64,000 nucleotides of DNA from positions 40,660,641-40,724,640 of the forward strand of contig JAKSZU010000011.1 of assembly GCA_026018925.1 (NCBI GenBank), given 5' to 3'. The position numbers and the translations under genes are program-made. Shown here in pieces: positions 33,186 to 42,552 of this stretch. The DNA is from Tupaia tana. Taxonomy: Eukaryota; Chordata; Mammalia; Scandentia; Tupaiidae. The notes under the pieces are model-generated. The model made no database searches. It was not told the origin of the DNA and saw only the letters and a list, made by a program, of their open reading frames with translations. Every line of letters begins with the position of its first letter. Position 1 is the stretch's first letter.

Positions 33186-33592
33186 AAGAGAGCAAAAGAA
33201 AGGGTTCTGGTACTATAAACACAAGGCTGACAGCTGGGTGAAACATGTCCCTCTTGTGCCCTCTGCCCTGTACTCAGCATCCCTGGCAGGCCTTACCTCT
33301 ATAACCTTCCATGAATCCCCAGATAGCACCCCCTCAAGGATTTCAGGTTATGAAGACAGGGAGCATGCCAGCTTGCCAGCCTTGCTCTGACACCTCTTTG
33401 AGAACCTCTGAGCGGTCAGCTCAGAGCCCTGGTTTTCTCTCAAGAGGGACAACTTCTGACCTCCAGGTACCCCCTGCAAAATCTCCACACCCAGCAGAGA
33501 TCCCCTGTCCCTGTGTTGGTATCCAGGAAAGGACCTCATAAAGTCCCCTGTAAACCAAGGATGTGGATCCTTCTTTAAACTAACCTGTCCTA
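33186..33592. other. Unannotated C-rich unique sequence
   Basis: Overlapping frames of 76 (+) and 63 (-) codons without domains. Confidence 0.4.
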
Positions 33593-33594
33593 TG

Positions 33595-33702
33595 CTTCAC
33601 CTCACTTCCTTCTCTTGTCTTCTCTCTTTCTATCTTTCTTGCTTTTTTTCTTTTCTTTCCTTTTAGTTGACTTCTTCTTTCCCCTCTCTTCTCCTTGTCT
33701 GC
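33595..33702 (+). repeat. Polypyrimidine low-complexity tract
   Basis: About 105 bases of C/T-rich sequence, such as 'ttctctctttctatctttct', interrupted by a 'tagttga'. Confidence 0.85.
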
Positions 33703-33737
33703 CTCAATATAGGCGATGAAAAAATTATGGATTGGAG

Positions 33738-33900
33738 TAAGATGGCCCTTACTAGGAATTCCAACTCTACTAATCAGCTATAAGACCTTGGTAAAGTGAC
33801 TTAATTTTGCTGCTTTGTGGTTTCTTTATCTGTGTAATGTAGGTAATGGTAGCTAGTTTGTGTATTTATTGCAAAGGCTAAATAAAAATATCTGAGTTTT
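33738..33900 (+). mobile_element. MIR relic
   Basis: 'ctactaatcagctataagac', 'cttggtaaagtgacttaatt', 'tttctttatctgtgtaatgt' are sense MIR. Confidence 0.75.
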
Positions 33901-33924
33901 TAATCCAGCCATTAATAGGCACCA

Positions 33925-34040
33925 TTAAATTAATTCATTTATCATTCAGTAACCCAATGTGTGTGAGACCCTGATCTACATTTCAGCAATGAGCAAAAGA
34001 AACACTGGCTTTCTTACTTCCCTAATGGGCCATTGAATGA
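33925..34040 (-). mobile_element. L2 3' relic
   Basis: 'taattcatttatcattcagt', 'accctgatctacatttcagc' and 'aatgagcaaaagaaacactg' resemble antisense L2. Confidence 0.5.
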
Positions 34041-34270
34041 GTATTTATTTCCAATTTAGCTCCTTTTTGGGGGATAGCTTCCTTGATATCAGTGCTCCTG
34101 AAATATGAGAAGAAAAGAAATTAGTTTCTCTTATTAATAATAAGGGAATAAGAGGTTCAAATGTGAACAAAAGTTAGGAGATTGTTGATAAAATTCCCTA
34201 TTATGTCACTCAGAATTCATGGTTGCAAACAGCAGATATCGACTGGAGCTGTCTTAAACAAAAATATATA
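34041..34270. other. Unannotated sequence
   Basis: 34205-34270 ('actcagaattcatggttgca', 'tggagctgtcttaaacaaaa') together with 34531-34900 may be one old interspersed element split by the SINE. I could not name it. Confidence 0.35.
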
Positions 34271-34272
34271 TT

Positions 34273-34530
34273 ATGCCAGCAGATGGCGTAATGGATTTCC
34301 CACATAGTCAATCGCAGTTCAAGTCCTGGACTGGTGGCTTAAACCTCACGCCAAGCACATGTGTGTGCATTCCCCAAATCCTGAAAGAATAATAGAGAAG
34401 AAGGGATTGTGACATGGCCATCCTCCCTGGGGAGTGATTTCTACTTTTCTGTCTCCATATCACTCTCTGTCTCTCCAATGAGTACACGTGCCCTATAGCA
34501 AAAGTCTCTCTTTAAAAAAAAAAAAAAAAA
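34273..34530 (+). mobile_element. tRNA-derived SINE with head deletion
   Basis: Head 'atgccagcagatggcgtaat' lacks about 12 bases between A and B boxes ('ggatttcccacatagtcaat'). Body, CT block and A17 tail present. Confidence 0.92.
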
Positions 34531-35478
34531 GTATATTTACTTAGGAGGATATTAGTGGGAGCATAGAGGACCAGATGTGGGGCAAGAGATGCCAAGAATC
34601 AGGGAAACCACTTGCTGGTCAGAAGGTCGTCAAAGACGCTGAGACGTCACCTGCCCTACTGCTGCCAGAGCAGGAAACCAAAACTCAGCAAAGCTGCCAT
34701 TTGTTATCACATGCTCGAGCTGCCATGTCCTGTCTCTTAGCTGTGAGGGCAGACTGGAAGACTCTGAGCCCAACTCCCAGAGTGAGAGACAAGTGTCGAG
34801 AATTGCTTTCCTGCCAAGATCACGCACACTGGACGTGAGAGTCCCTCTTAATCCGGAGGGCTGGATTCTGACAATCAGAAAAGTGGCACATGTTCATCAT
34901 GCTGATCTCCCTGTTTTTCTGTTTCCATGGCGAATGGAGAGATGAAGAGAGCAAGTTTGGTCTTTTCTCCTCAGAAAGGAATAAGCCAATCCTAGATACT
35001 ACCCATCATTGTTAAAAGGAAGTTTCCAGTCCAATGGACCTTGATTTTAATTTGACTACGAAGTGTTTTCTCCAAGGAGATCCTTAGTATCTGGCTCTGC
35101 AAAGAGAGTGCACTTCTGAGCCGGCTTGTCATCAGTGATTACAGCATCCAGGTGCTCGTGTGATGGATGGCAGGCCTATATTTTCAGGCAGCTGTTATAA
35201 TGCTGTTTAGCCTATAAACAGAGAAAAATATTTCCATTCTAGCCATATGTCAAAAGAGTGGGAATTCCCAAAGGCCAGAATGAGTTAGTGATGCATTCTT
35301 TGGAACAATTCGGGTGACCATGGGACAAAGGTCTTTTCAAGCAAACTCTCCAAGTATTTAATAAATGTCAACTTTTCTACATTAGACTAGGTAATAAGAG
35401 AGAAAAACATATCCAAAAGTACAGTCTGGATAGGGAAAGAGATAAATTTACATGAACTAACTTAGAACATCAGAAGAG
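34531..35478. other. Repeat-poor stretch
   Basis: 34550-34900 may be part of the unnamed split element. 35000-35340 is unique with several conserved-looking motifs (for example TGTCATCAGTGATTACAGC and CAGCTGTTATAATG). An 87-codon frame at 34575 has no domain. Confidence 0.4.
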
Positions 35479-35479
35479 A

Positions 35480-35640
35480 ATGCACAAGCTCAAGCTATCA
35501 ACTCAGATAAGCCACACTGAAATCTTAGTTCTGTCACGTACAAGCTGTTAAGACTTGAAGCAAATCTTCTGAGCCTGGTTTCCTCATCTATAACATATAA
35601 ATAATAATAATGCCTATCTCATTGCTATATACTTATATTG
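35480..35640 (+). mobile_element. MIR relic
   Basis: 'aaatcttagttctgtcacgt', 'acttgaagcaaatcttctga', 'gcctggtttcctcatctata', 'aataataatgcctatctcat' are sense MIR. Confidence 0.8.
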
Positions 35641-35652
35641 CTATATTTGAGT

Positions 35653-35766
35653 AGGCTTCAAAAAGTTCGTGGAAAATGGAACTTAAGTATTAGTTTATTT
35701 TAGTGCAAAATTTTTGAAACCCGTGCCATTTTTTATTATATGCATCTTCCATGACCTTTCTGAAGA
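35653..35766. mobile_element. About 112-bp MITE with imperfect TIRs
   Basis: Left 'cttcaaaaagttcgtggaaa' faces right 'ttccatgacctttctgaag', about 20 of 25 bases pairing. The interior has 'agtgcaaaatttttgaaacc' and 'attttttattatatgcatct'. The copy at 61668-62040 is the same family in the other orientation. Probably mariner-type; family name not verified. Confidence 0.8.
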
Positions 35767-35961
35767 TCCCTGGTAATACCCACCTCATTATATAATGTAT
35801 TAAATAGTGTACATGAATTGTTAAGGTGCCTGTAACATGGTATAATTTTAAAGATGTTACATATCATTTTTGTAAAACAAAACATCTACATGGCATAAGG
35901 TTAAAAGTAGTACTTATAAAGAAGAGAAAGAAGCTGCCACAGGCAGATAGAATGACAGACA

Positions 35962-36243
35962 ATGGGCCAGCCAGTGGCACGGTAGTTAAAGGACTGGATC
36001 CAACATGGTCAACTGTGCAGTTCTAGTCCTAGACCCAGTGGCTAAAAAACATAACAAGCATGTGTGCACGGGAGCTCAAAATCCTAAAAGGCGAAATAGA
36101 AGAGAAGGGATTGTGGCATGACCATCCCGCGTGGGGGTGGGAAGGTACTTTCTCATTTCTCTTTCTCTCGTTGCATGTCTCTCTTCAGTGAGTACACATG
36201 CATATGCCCTCTAGCAAATGTGGAAAAAAAAAAAAAAAAGAGG
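35962..36243 (+). mobile_element. tRNA-derived SINE, diverged
   Basis: Head 'gggccagccagtggcacggt', body 'gagaagggattgtggcatga', CT block, A-rich tail. Flanks 'aatgacaga' (left) and 'aatgacagg' (right) are the likely target-site duplication. Confidence 0.9.
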
Positions 36244-36602
36244 AAAAAAATGACAGGTACAAAGTCATCTTCATCAAACATCAAGAATCATATTTCTGGT
36301 TCCATGGACACACAAATGGTCCACTTTCAAGAATATTCTAGTCCAGTGAAGGAAGTAAGCAGGTAGATTGCTACTAGGATTAATGTAAATAAAGCCAGAA
36401 AATAAGAGATTATTTGACCTATAGCCTCCAGGAAGATATCCCATTGAAAACATACTCCCTGGAAATAAGGGCAAGTAGCATCTCTCTTTATTTAACTTGT
36501 AGAAGAATTTAACCCACACTTTGCTTGTAGAGTCTTTACTGAACTTCTGACATTCCACACCTCCATCTCTAAATGAATCCCATTTGTGGAAAGTGGTATT
36601 AG
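36244..36602. other. Unannotated unique sequence
   Basis: A 112-codon reverse frame (36274-36612) has no recognisable domain. Confidence 0.4.
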
Positions 36603-36607
36603 TAGCA

Positions 36608-36755
36608 ACCAAACTAAATGCCAGAAATTGTGTTGCATTTATCTCAGAGAATACCTATGGTCATGGGTACTACTTCACTCCCAGTTTCACAGATGAGGAA
36701 GCTGATGCTAAAGAAGATAACTTGTCCAGGCATGTCTTTACCACATAAATTCCTT
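36608..36755 (-). mobile_element. MIR relic
   Basis: 'ctcccagtttcacagatgag', 'gaagctgatgctaaagaaga', 'taacttgtccagg' are antisense MIR. Confidence 0.65.
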
Positions 36756-36877
36756 TTAGATCCAGTCTTTACCAACCTGTTCAGATTAATCTTTTCCAAC
36801 ACCTTTTCTCTCCTAACACCCCAAGTTGTGTGTTCTAACAACCGTGAATGACTTATGACATCTATACTTTAGAGCAA

Positions 36878-37082
36878 GGATCAATAAACTGCAGCTTAGT
36901 ACCCAAATCTGGGTCACTGCCTGAGTTTTGTAAATAAAGTTTTATTAACATATTGTTATACCTGTTTGCTTACATATCATCTGTGGTTGTTTTTAGCTAC
37001 AACAGAGTTAAAACAATATGGCCCACAAAGCCTAAAAATTTTACCTCCTTGCTCATCACAGAAAATGTTTGCTGACATCTGC
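36878..37082 (+). mobile_element. hAT-Charlie-type MITE, near full length
   Basis: 'gatcaataaactgcagctta', 'gtaaataaagttttattaac', 'catctgtggttgtttttagc', 'atggcccacaaagcctaaaa', 'aaaatgtttgctgacatctg'. Same family as the split copy at 1828-2292. Exact family not verified. Confidence 0.85.
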
Positions 37083-37084
37083 AT

Positions 37085-37420
37085 TAGTTTCAAATCTCCA
37101 AGCTCCTGCTCATGCCATTCTTTCTGCTAGGAATGTCATATCTTTCATCAGGATGTGATGGGCTTTGACTTTTGACCCAAAATGCTCTGAAAAGACTCCC
37201 TTAATTTTTCAAGGACTCAGTTGCTTCCTCTCTTGAGTTACTACTATACTAGGTATAGTATTATTTTTGCATTCATTGCATCATATTGTAGTTGTTCATT
37301 TACATAACTGTGTGACCTAAAGGACAGAGACCTTATTTTATACCTTATTCTTTGTATCTCATCATGCTGCTCAATTCTTCAAATACATTAAGACCTTACT
37401 TAATATATATTGAAACAAAT
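37085..37420 (+). mobile_element. L2 relic
   Basis: 'aagctcctgctcatgccatt', 'ctttctgctaggaatgtcat' then, after diverged sequence, 'aaaggacagagaccttattt' match the L2 3' region. Confidence 0.6.
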
Positions 37421-37439
37421 TCTTAAAAACTGAAATCTT

Positions 37440-37695
37440 TGGGGTTAAGGCACTGAATTCCCACATGGCTGACAGTAGTTCGAGTCCCAGATATAGCAGC
37501 TTAAAAAAATCACACTAGGTGCCTGTGCATGCCCAAAATCCCAAGAGGAGAATGCAAGAGAAGGGATCATGGCATGGCGCCAGTTCCCCCCTGAGGAGGG
37601 TGATTTCTCACTTTCCCTCGCTCGTCATTCTCGGGCTCTCTCCAGCAAGCACTTGCACCCTATGGCAAAAAAAAATTTTTTTAATTTTTTTAATT
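37440..37695 (+). mobile_element. tRNA-derived SINE, 5' truncated
   Basis: Starts inside the head at 'ggggttaaggcactgaattc', so most of the A box is lost. B box, body, CT block and 'ccctatggcaaaaaaaaatt' end present. 5' truncation is unusual among copies here. Confidence 0.9.
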
Positions 37696-37726
37696 AAATT
37701 TTCACTGCTTTCCTTGCCTCTAAGCA

Positions 37727-37795
37727 AATTGTCTGGAAAACCATGACTTTTTTCATGTTTTTCTATGCAAAAATGTGCTATGACTTTTCCAACAA

Positions 37796-37798
<3 letters not shown>
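37727..37798. mobile_element. Second copy of the mariner-type MITE
   Basis: 'ttgtctggaaaaccatgact', 'catgtttttctatgcaaaaa' and 'atgacttttccaacaacta' align with the reverse complement of 26971-27049. Outer TIR bases are decayed. The TG microsatellite begins at its right edge. Confidence 0.8.

Positions 37799-37838
<40 letters not shown>
37799..37838 (+). repeat. (TG)n microsatellite
   Basis: About 19 uninterrupted TG units. Confidence 0.98.
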
Positions 37839-37839
<1 letters not shown>

Positions 37840-38150
37840 TGGCAACTCACACTTTCTTTAGCTGTTTATCTGTTGATGGACACTTAAGATTTATTCCATA
37901 TCTTGATTTTTTGAATAGTGCTACAATAAATATGAGAACACAGATATCTCTTTAACATATTAATTTCCTTTCCTTCAGATTTATCCTCAGTAGTGAGATT
38001 ACTGAATAATAAAGTAGTTTATTTTTACTTTTTTGAAGAACCTCTATACTGTTTTCCATAATGGCTGTACTAATTTACATTTCACTAACAGTATGTATAA
38101 GAATTCCCTTTTCTCAGATTCCTTGCCAGCAGTTTATTTGGAGAAGACAC

Positions 38151-38222
38151 ATGAAAAATAGATGATGATGATAGATAGATGATAGGTAGATGGATGATTG
38201 ATAGATAGATAGATAGATAGAT
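38151..38222 (+). repeat. (GATA/GATG)n microsatellite
   Basis: 'gatgatgatgatagatagat' through a run of GATA units, within the L1 relic. Confidence 0.95.
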
Positions 38223-38473
38223 ATCTCCATTCTGAATTGAGATGATACCTCATTGTAGTTTGATTTGCATTTCCTCATAATTAGTAATGTTGAGCAATTT
38301 TTTATTCACTTGATGGCCATTTGTATGACTACTCAGATAAATTAATTGCATTTTTAATTGGATTATTTGACTTTTTGCTACTAAGTTATTTGAGTCCCTT
38401 GTATATTCTTGATATTAATCTCTTGTTAGATCAATAGTTTATAAATTGATTGTGCTTTTAAGGTCTTATTAAA

Positions 38474-38474
38474 T

Positions 38475-38510
<36 letters not shown>

Positions 38511-38511
38511 A
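38474..38511 (+). repeat. (TA)n microsatellite
   Basis: TA run with one 'tgta' interruption, inside the L1 relic. Confidence 0.92.
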
Positions 38512-38644
38512 TTTTTTTTCCTCAGATCAATGTCCTCGAGCATTTCTCCTCTATTTTCTTCTAGTGGTTTCATAGTTTTGGGTCTTACCTGTAACTCTTT
38601 GATCTAGTCCGAATTGACTTTTGTATTCAAAGTTATCTAAATCA

Positions 38645-38724
38645 GGGAGCAACAGGTGGCATGGTGGTTAAGGCGCTGGACACTCCCACATGGCTGACGA
38701 TGGTTCAAGTCCTGGATCTGGCAG

Positions 38725-38766
<42 letters not shown>

Positions 38767-38808
38767 AATTAAAATAAAATAAATGAATAAATTTAATTAT
38801 TTTTAAAA
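38645..38808 (+). mobile_element. Short SINE subtype inside L1
   Basis: Head 'gggagcaacaggtggcatgg' through 'cctggatctggcagctt' joined directly to a pure (CT)17 run, then an A/AAAT tail. Flanked by 'agttatctaaatc' and 'agttatttaaatc', its target-site duplication. Confidence 0.92.
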
Positions 38809-38848
38809 AGTTATTTAAATCCAAATTTTTCTCTTTTTATTGAAAAAA

Positions 38849-39084
38849 ACAATTTGAAAATCATAATGTCCTTTTTTTTTTCATTCGTATTAAACTACAC
38901 CACTACTCTCTCAGCATCTCAAGGAGACTTGAAGTCTATGTAATACTATATCGGACAAATCCAAACCAGAAAGTGATAGCAAATATCCCTGTGGTATCCC
39001 CCACAGGTGGCATTTCACTGCCCAAATCAACTCTAGACTTTTCAGCACATTCCCCAAACTCATCTATGATAAAAGTCATGTTAG
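38849..39084. other. Unannotated sequence
   Basis: No feature recognised. Confidence 0.4.
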
Positions 39085-39087
39085 TTA

Positions 39088-39178
39088 CCTTTTAAGGTAC
39101 TGATTTCTGGGTTCCCTACCTGAACCCACAAAGTCTGAATCACCTGGAGTGGGGGCCAAGGAATTTGTATGTTCCGCC
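39088..39178 (-). mobile_element. MER5A-like fragment
   Basis: 'cacaaagtctgaatcacctg' and 'gagtgggggccaaggaattt' resemble the middle of the hAT MITE seen at 12490. Confidence 0.5.
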
Positions 39179-39186
39179 AGTAACCC

Positions 39187-39258
39187 CTGCCTGTTACTCC
39201 CCGGAAAGCTCCTCCTTTGTTCTGACTGCTTCAATATTAGTTTTCTATTTCCCCTCAA
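39187..39258 (+). repeat. 72-bp direct repeat, copy A
   Basis: Begins 'ctgcctgttactccccggaa' and ends 'ttctatttcccctca'. Copy B lies about 950 bp downstream with roughly four to five differences. Confidence 0.95.
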
Positions 39259-39276
39259 GGTCAAGAATCCCAACTG

Positions 39277-39534
39277 GGGACCAGCAGTTGGCGTAATGGC
39301 TATGTCGCTGGACTCCCACATAGTCAACCGTGGTTCAGGTCCCGGACCCGGTGGCTTAAACTCACACCAGGCGCATGTGCGTGCGTGCCCAAGATCCCGA
39401 GAGGAGAATGGAGGAGAAGGGATTGCGGCGTGGCCATCCACCCTGGTGGGTGATTTCTCGCTTTCTGTCTCTTTGTCTCTCTCTGTCTGTCTGGCGAGCG
39501 CATGTGCCCTATAGCAAAAATCCTCTCCAAAAAA
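39277..39534 (+). mobile_element. tRNA-derived SINE, young
   Basis: Head 'ggaccagcagttggcgtaat', B box slightly mutated (GGTTCAGGTCC), full body and CT block, short A-tail. Flanks 'aagaatcccaactg' and 'aagaatcctaactg' are the duplication with one change. Confidence 0.96.
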
Positions 39535-39540
39535 AAGAAT

Positions 39541-40138
39541 CCTAACTGAGGAGTTGGTCTCCTAATGAGAAGTTCTGCTAGCTGAAAAGCCACAGAGGTT
39601 TATTATCATTGTTTGGGTTGAAATGGCAAGTCTATTTATCACCCAAACGAAGGGTAAATCTAGGAAAGCAGTTGCTAAAGGGGAGACATTTTTCAAGCCC
39701 TGCTGCCTCACCTTCAGGTTGAGCTAATTTGCACACCTGCATCTTTCCCTCCAATTTTCCAACATAACCCTCTGTGAATAATTGCACTTTTGCTAATTGA
39801 ATCTGAGAGCACCTGTTTCTTAATCAATATTAATACATCACATGGACATGGAATTTATAATGAATCATTATAGGGGGAAATATGATTAAATGAAGAAAAA
39901 ATATAGAAGGAAAGAAAAGAAAAACACTCACTGTTCACCTGTTCATCTGTAGCATGATGACTTGTGGCCAGAATCCTGTCTGGAAAGGTATAGGGCATAA
40001 GGTGGCTGCCAGACAAGCAGAAAGCCTTGCAATGTCAAGTCCCTTCATAGGGCTCTCACTTAAGACACTGCTACCCACTTAGAGTTCTCTCACTTTGGGA
40101 AAAGAGAAAACAATGCTTATAACCTACCAGCCCCAAAC
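39541..40138. other. Unannotated unique sequence
   Basis: No gene or named repeat. Confidence 0.4.
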
Positions 40139-40140
40139 CT

Positions 40141-40212
40141 CTGCCTGTTACTCCCCGGAAAGCTCCTCCTTCATTCTGTCTGCTTCAGTATTAGTTTTCT
40201 ATTTCCCCTCAG
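40141..40212 (+). repeat. 72-bp direct repeat, copy B
   Basis: Second copy of 39187-39258, same orientation. Flanks differ on both sides, so this is a small segmental copy and not a known repeat that I can name. Confidence 0.95.
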
Positions 40213-40380
40213 TCCCTGGGCCCTGTAATTCCTTCCACAAGTGCTCTCTTGATCCTGCTATATAGATAAAAAGGTGCTCAGTTCAGTCAGCTGATGTAAG
40301 GAAGAGCATTCCAGGAGGCAGAGGCATGACTCCCAGAGACCTCTCTCAACTCTTTGACCCAGGAACCTGAGGCTTTGGTG
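40213..40380. other. Unannotated sequence
   Basis: No feature recognised. Confidence 0.4.
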
Positions 40381-40384
40381 TTCC

Positions 40385-40635
40385 CATTCCCTCAACAGTA
40401 TCAGCTCAGCAATTGCATTCTCCAGGAAAACATCCCTGTTTCCTGTTCCTTACAGCCTGAGTTAGAGATCACATTTCTATGATCCCCTTCATCAAACCTT
40501 CCAGCACAGTCTAGCACTCTCTATTCTGATTGTTTACTGATTTTTCCCACCCATGCAAGAGCAAAACCAGTGTCCTGCTCACCTCTGGGTCCCCATGCCT
40601 CACACAAGGCCTGGGGGAATGTAGGTGCTTTACAA
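40385..40635 (+). mobile_element. L2 relic
   Basis: 'tccaggaaaacatccctgtt', 'agcactctctattctgattg' and 'aaccagtgtcctgctcacct' resemble L2 3' region. Confidence 0.5.
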
Positions 40636-41234
40636 CTTTGATCTGAGCATATGATTGAGCACTAGATTATTTTTTTTCTCCATGTAAAGGTGGCATGTGT
40701 GATTTTACAACTGTCAGAACTAATACCAAACGGTCAAGGTGTGTTTTCTGCAGTCCTATCTTAATTAATGGAACAAAACCTCCTAATGGAGTGTGAAATC
40801 CTGTAAGATCCTATCATGTGGAGCACATAGAGTGCCCTTATCTTTTAAACACAGTCTGCAGAGTACCATGCAGTGGTCCATGCCCTAGAACAAGCCTATA
40901 GGCATGGCCCACTGGCCAAGCTTGACTTCCACAAAACTGTGGATCTGAAGGGCTTATGACTGTGCCGCTGATCCTCCTCTGATCCATCATTTGAGTTTGG
41001 GAGAAGCCTCTCATGTGCCTAACACTGTTTTGTCACAGGAGGCAGGACACTGAGTTGATGGGTTCCAAGAATATTGATCCAAAGTGAGCAATGCCTACAA
41101 GAATGCAGCATGAATCCAATGGCTGTTATTGTTTAGAATGGGAGTATCCTTTCCAAAGATGTCTTTATCTAAGAGAGCTCTCTCTACTCTTATTTGCCAA
41201 GAAAAGATGTTTGGGGAGTGTGGACTCAGAGTAA
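40636..41234. other. Unannotated unique sequence
   Basis: No gene or named repeat. Confidence 0.4.
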
Positions 41235-41252
41235 AGAGGAATATACATTCCT

Positions 41253-41394
41253 TTTCTTTTTTTGGAGAGGTTTTTGCTATAGGACACGTGCACCCGCCAG
41301 AAAGACAGAGAGACAGAAAGCAAGAAATCACCCCCCAGGGGGGATGGCCACGCCGCAATCCCTTCTCCATTCTCCTCTTGGGATCTTGGGCATG

Positions 41395-41429
<35 letters not shown>

Positions 41430-41512
41430 CTAAGCCACCAGGTCCGGGACTCGAACTGCGGTGGACTACATAGAAGTCCAGCGAAATAACCATTATACTA
41501 ACTGCTGGTCCT
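41253..41512 (-). mobile_element. tRNA-derived SINE, young, with CA expansion
   Basis: Antisense full-length copy flanked by the perfect 17-bp 'gaggaatatacattcct' (41236-41252 and 41513-41529). The CpG/CA-rich part of the body has become a CA run. Confidence 0.96.
41398..41427 (+). repeat. (CA)n microsatellite born within a SINE
   Basis: About 14 CA units replace the usual 'gcacgcacacgcgcctgg' part of the antisense SINE body. Confidence 0.95.
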
Positions 41513-41635
41513 GAGGAATATACATTCCTAAAGGATCTTTTATAGCCAAACCATGGTGGACCAAGACAATCTTGCCCCACAACAGATGAGACCAAGCCAA
41601 TGATGACATTCTTTCTTTAGAAATGTTAATATCTG

Positions 41636-41908
41636 GGGACCAGCAGTTAGCATAATGGCTATGTCGCTGGACTCCCACGTAGTCAACCACGGTTCGTGTC
41701 CCAGACCCGGTGGCTTAAAACTCATGCCGGGCATGTGTATGTGCGTGCTGAAGATCCTGAGAAGAGAATGAAGGAGAAGAGATTGCGGCGTGGCCATCCC
41801 CCCTGGGGGGTGATTTCTTGCTTTCTGTCTCTCTGTCTCTGTCTGTCTGTCTGGCGAGCGCATGCGCCCTATAGCACAAACCTCTCCAAAAAAAAAAAAA
41901 AAGAAGAA
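41636..41908 (+). mobile_element. tRNA-derived SINE, young
   Basis: Head 'ggaccagcagttagcataat' with B box GGTTCGTGTCC, body, CT block, and an A-tail ending in GAAG. Flanks 'agaaatgttaatatctg' and 'agaaacgttaatatctg' are a 17-bp duplication with one change. It faces the SINE at 41253 in inverted orientation across about 120 bp. Confidence 0.96.
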
Positions 41909-41925
41909 AGAAACGTTAATATCTG

Positions 41926-42550
41926 TCATTTGGCAACTGTTCCATCTTGTGCTCAGCCTGGGAGCTGTCCTGTAATCTGTAAGATGACTTTACATATACA
42001 CAATCTGATCGTTCCCATTTTATGTCATTTTTATTATTCACAATCTAAACTGTTCTGAAATTGGTGTCTTAGCCAATTTATCCCAAAGACAATTCAAGAT
42101 CTCCATTTGGACATTTCACTGGAACTCCAAAAGAAAGTGTTCAAAACTAAAATAATGATCTTATTTCCAAACCAAAGCCTCCTCCCTTCCTTCCTCTCAA
42201 TAAATGTTACTACTGTACCATCCACACAATCGTAAGCCAGGAACCTACAAATAATATTTAATTTGTCTCTCTCTATACTTTTCTTCTCTCCTCATTTTGC
42301 ACAGCCTATACACTCTTTCCAACCTGAATTCTTCTGTAGCAGATTCAGCCCTGTCGTATTCCCCACAGGACTATCAAGCACTGACCACTCAACCAGCTAG
42401 GGCTTCCTCTGGATACCAGAGTCCTCTCTGGGCAAGGAGAAGTAGTCTTCATTCAATGGCTGCTATTGGTGCATTTAAAAAAAAGAAAGCATACTCAAAA
42501 TAAATAAATAAGTAAACAAACAAACCATGCTTGGGAAACTGTAAGGTTGA
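41926..42550. other. Unannotated sequence with A-rich patch
   Basis: 42476-42525 is A-rich (AAATA/AAAC units). 42170-42350 may be decayed L2. A 68-codon frame at 42297 has no domain. Confidence 0.4.
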
Positions 42551-42552
42551 AC

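Larger units (their letters stand above)
37845..38848 (-). mobile_element. L1 LINE 3' region, antisense, interrupted
   Basis: 'tatctgttgatggacactta', 'cctctatactgttttccata', 'atggctgtactaatttacat', 'gagatgatacctcattgtag', 'tttgatttgcatttcctcat', 'agtggtttcatagttttggg' in antisense L1 order. Interrupted by GATA and TA repeats and by a short SINE at 38645. No open ORF2 frame. Confidence 0.85.

Noticed and set aside
38151-38222. GATA repeats as a CRISPR-like or regulatory array
   Set aside because: A 4-bp microsatellite without spacers, inside an L1 relic.
41540-41929. Open frames of 80-170 codons over SINEs, such as 41095-41595, 41540-41929, 39085-39441 and 39149-39514
   Set aside because: The same peptides (for example 'SVMAMSLDSHVVDRGS' and 'PPFSSRDLGHA') recur at every SINE copy. 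They are translations of the repeat, not genes.
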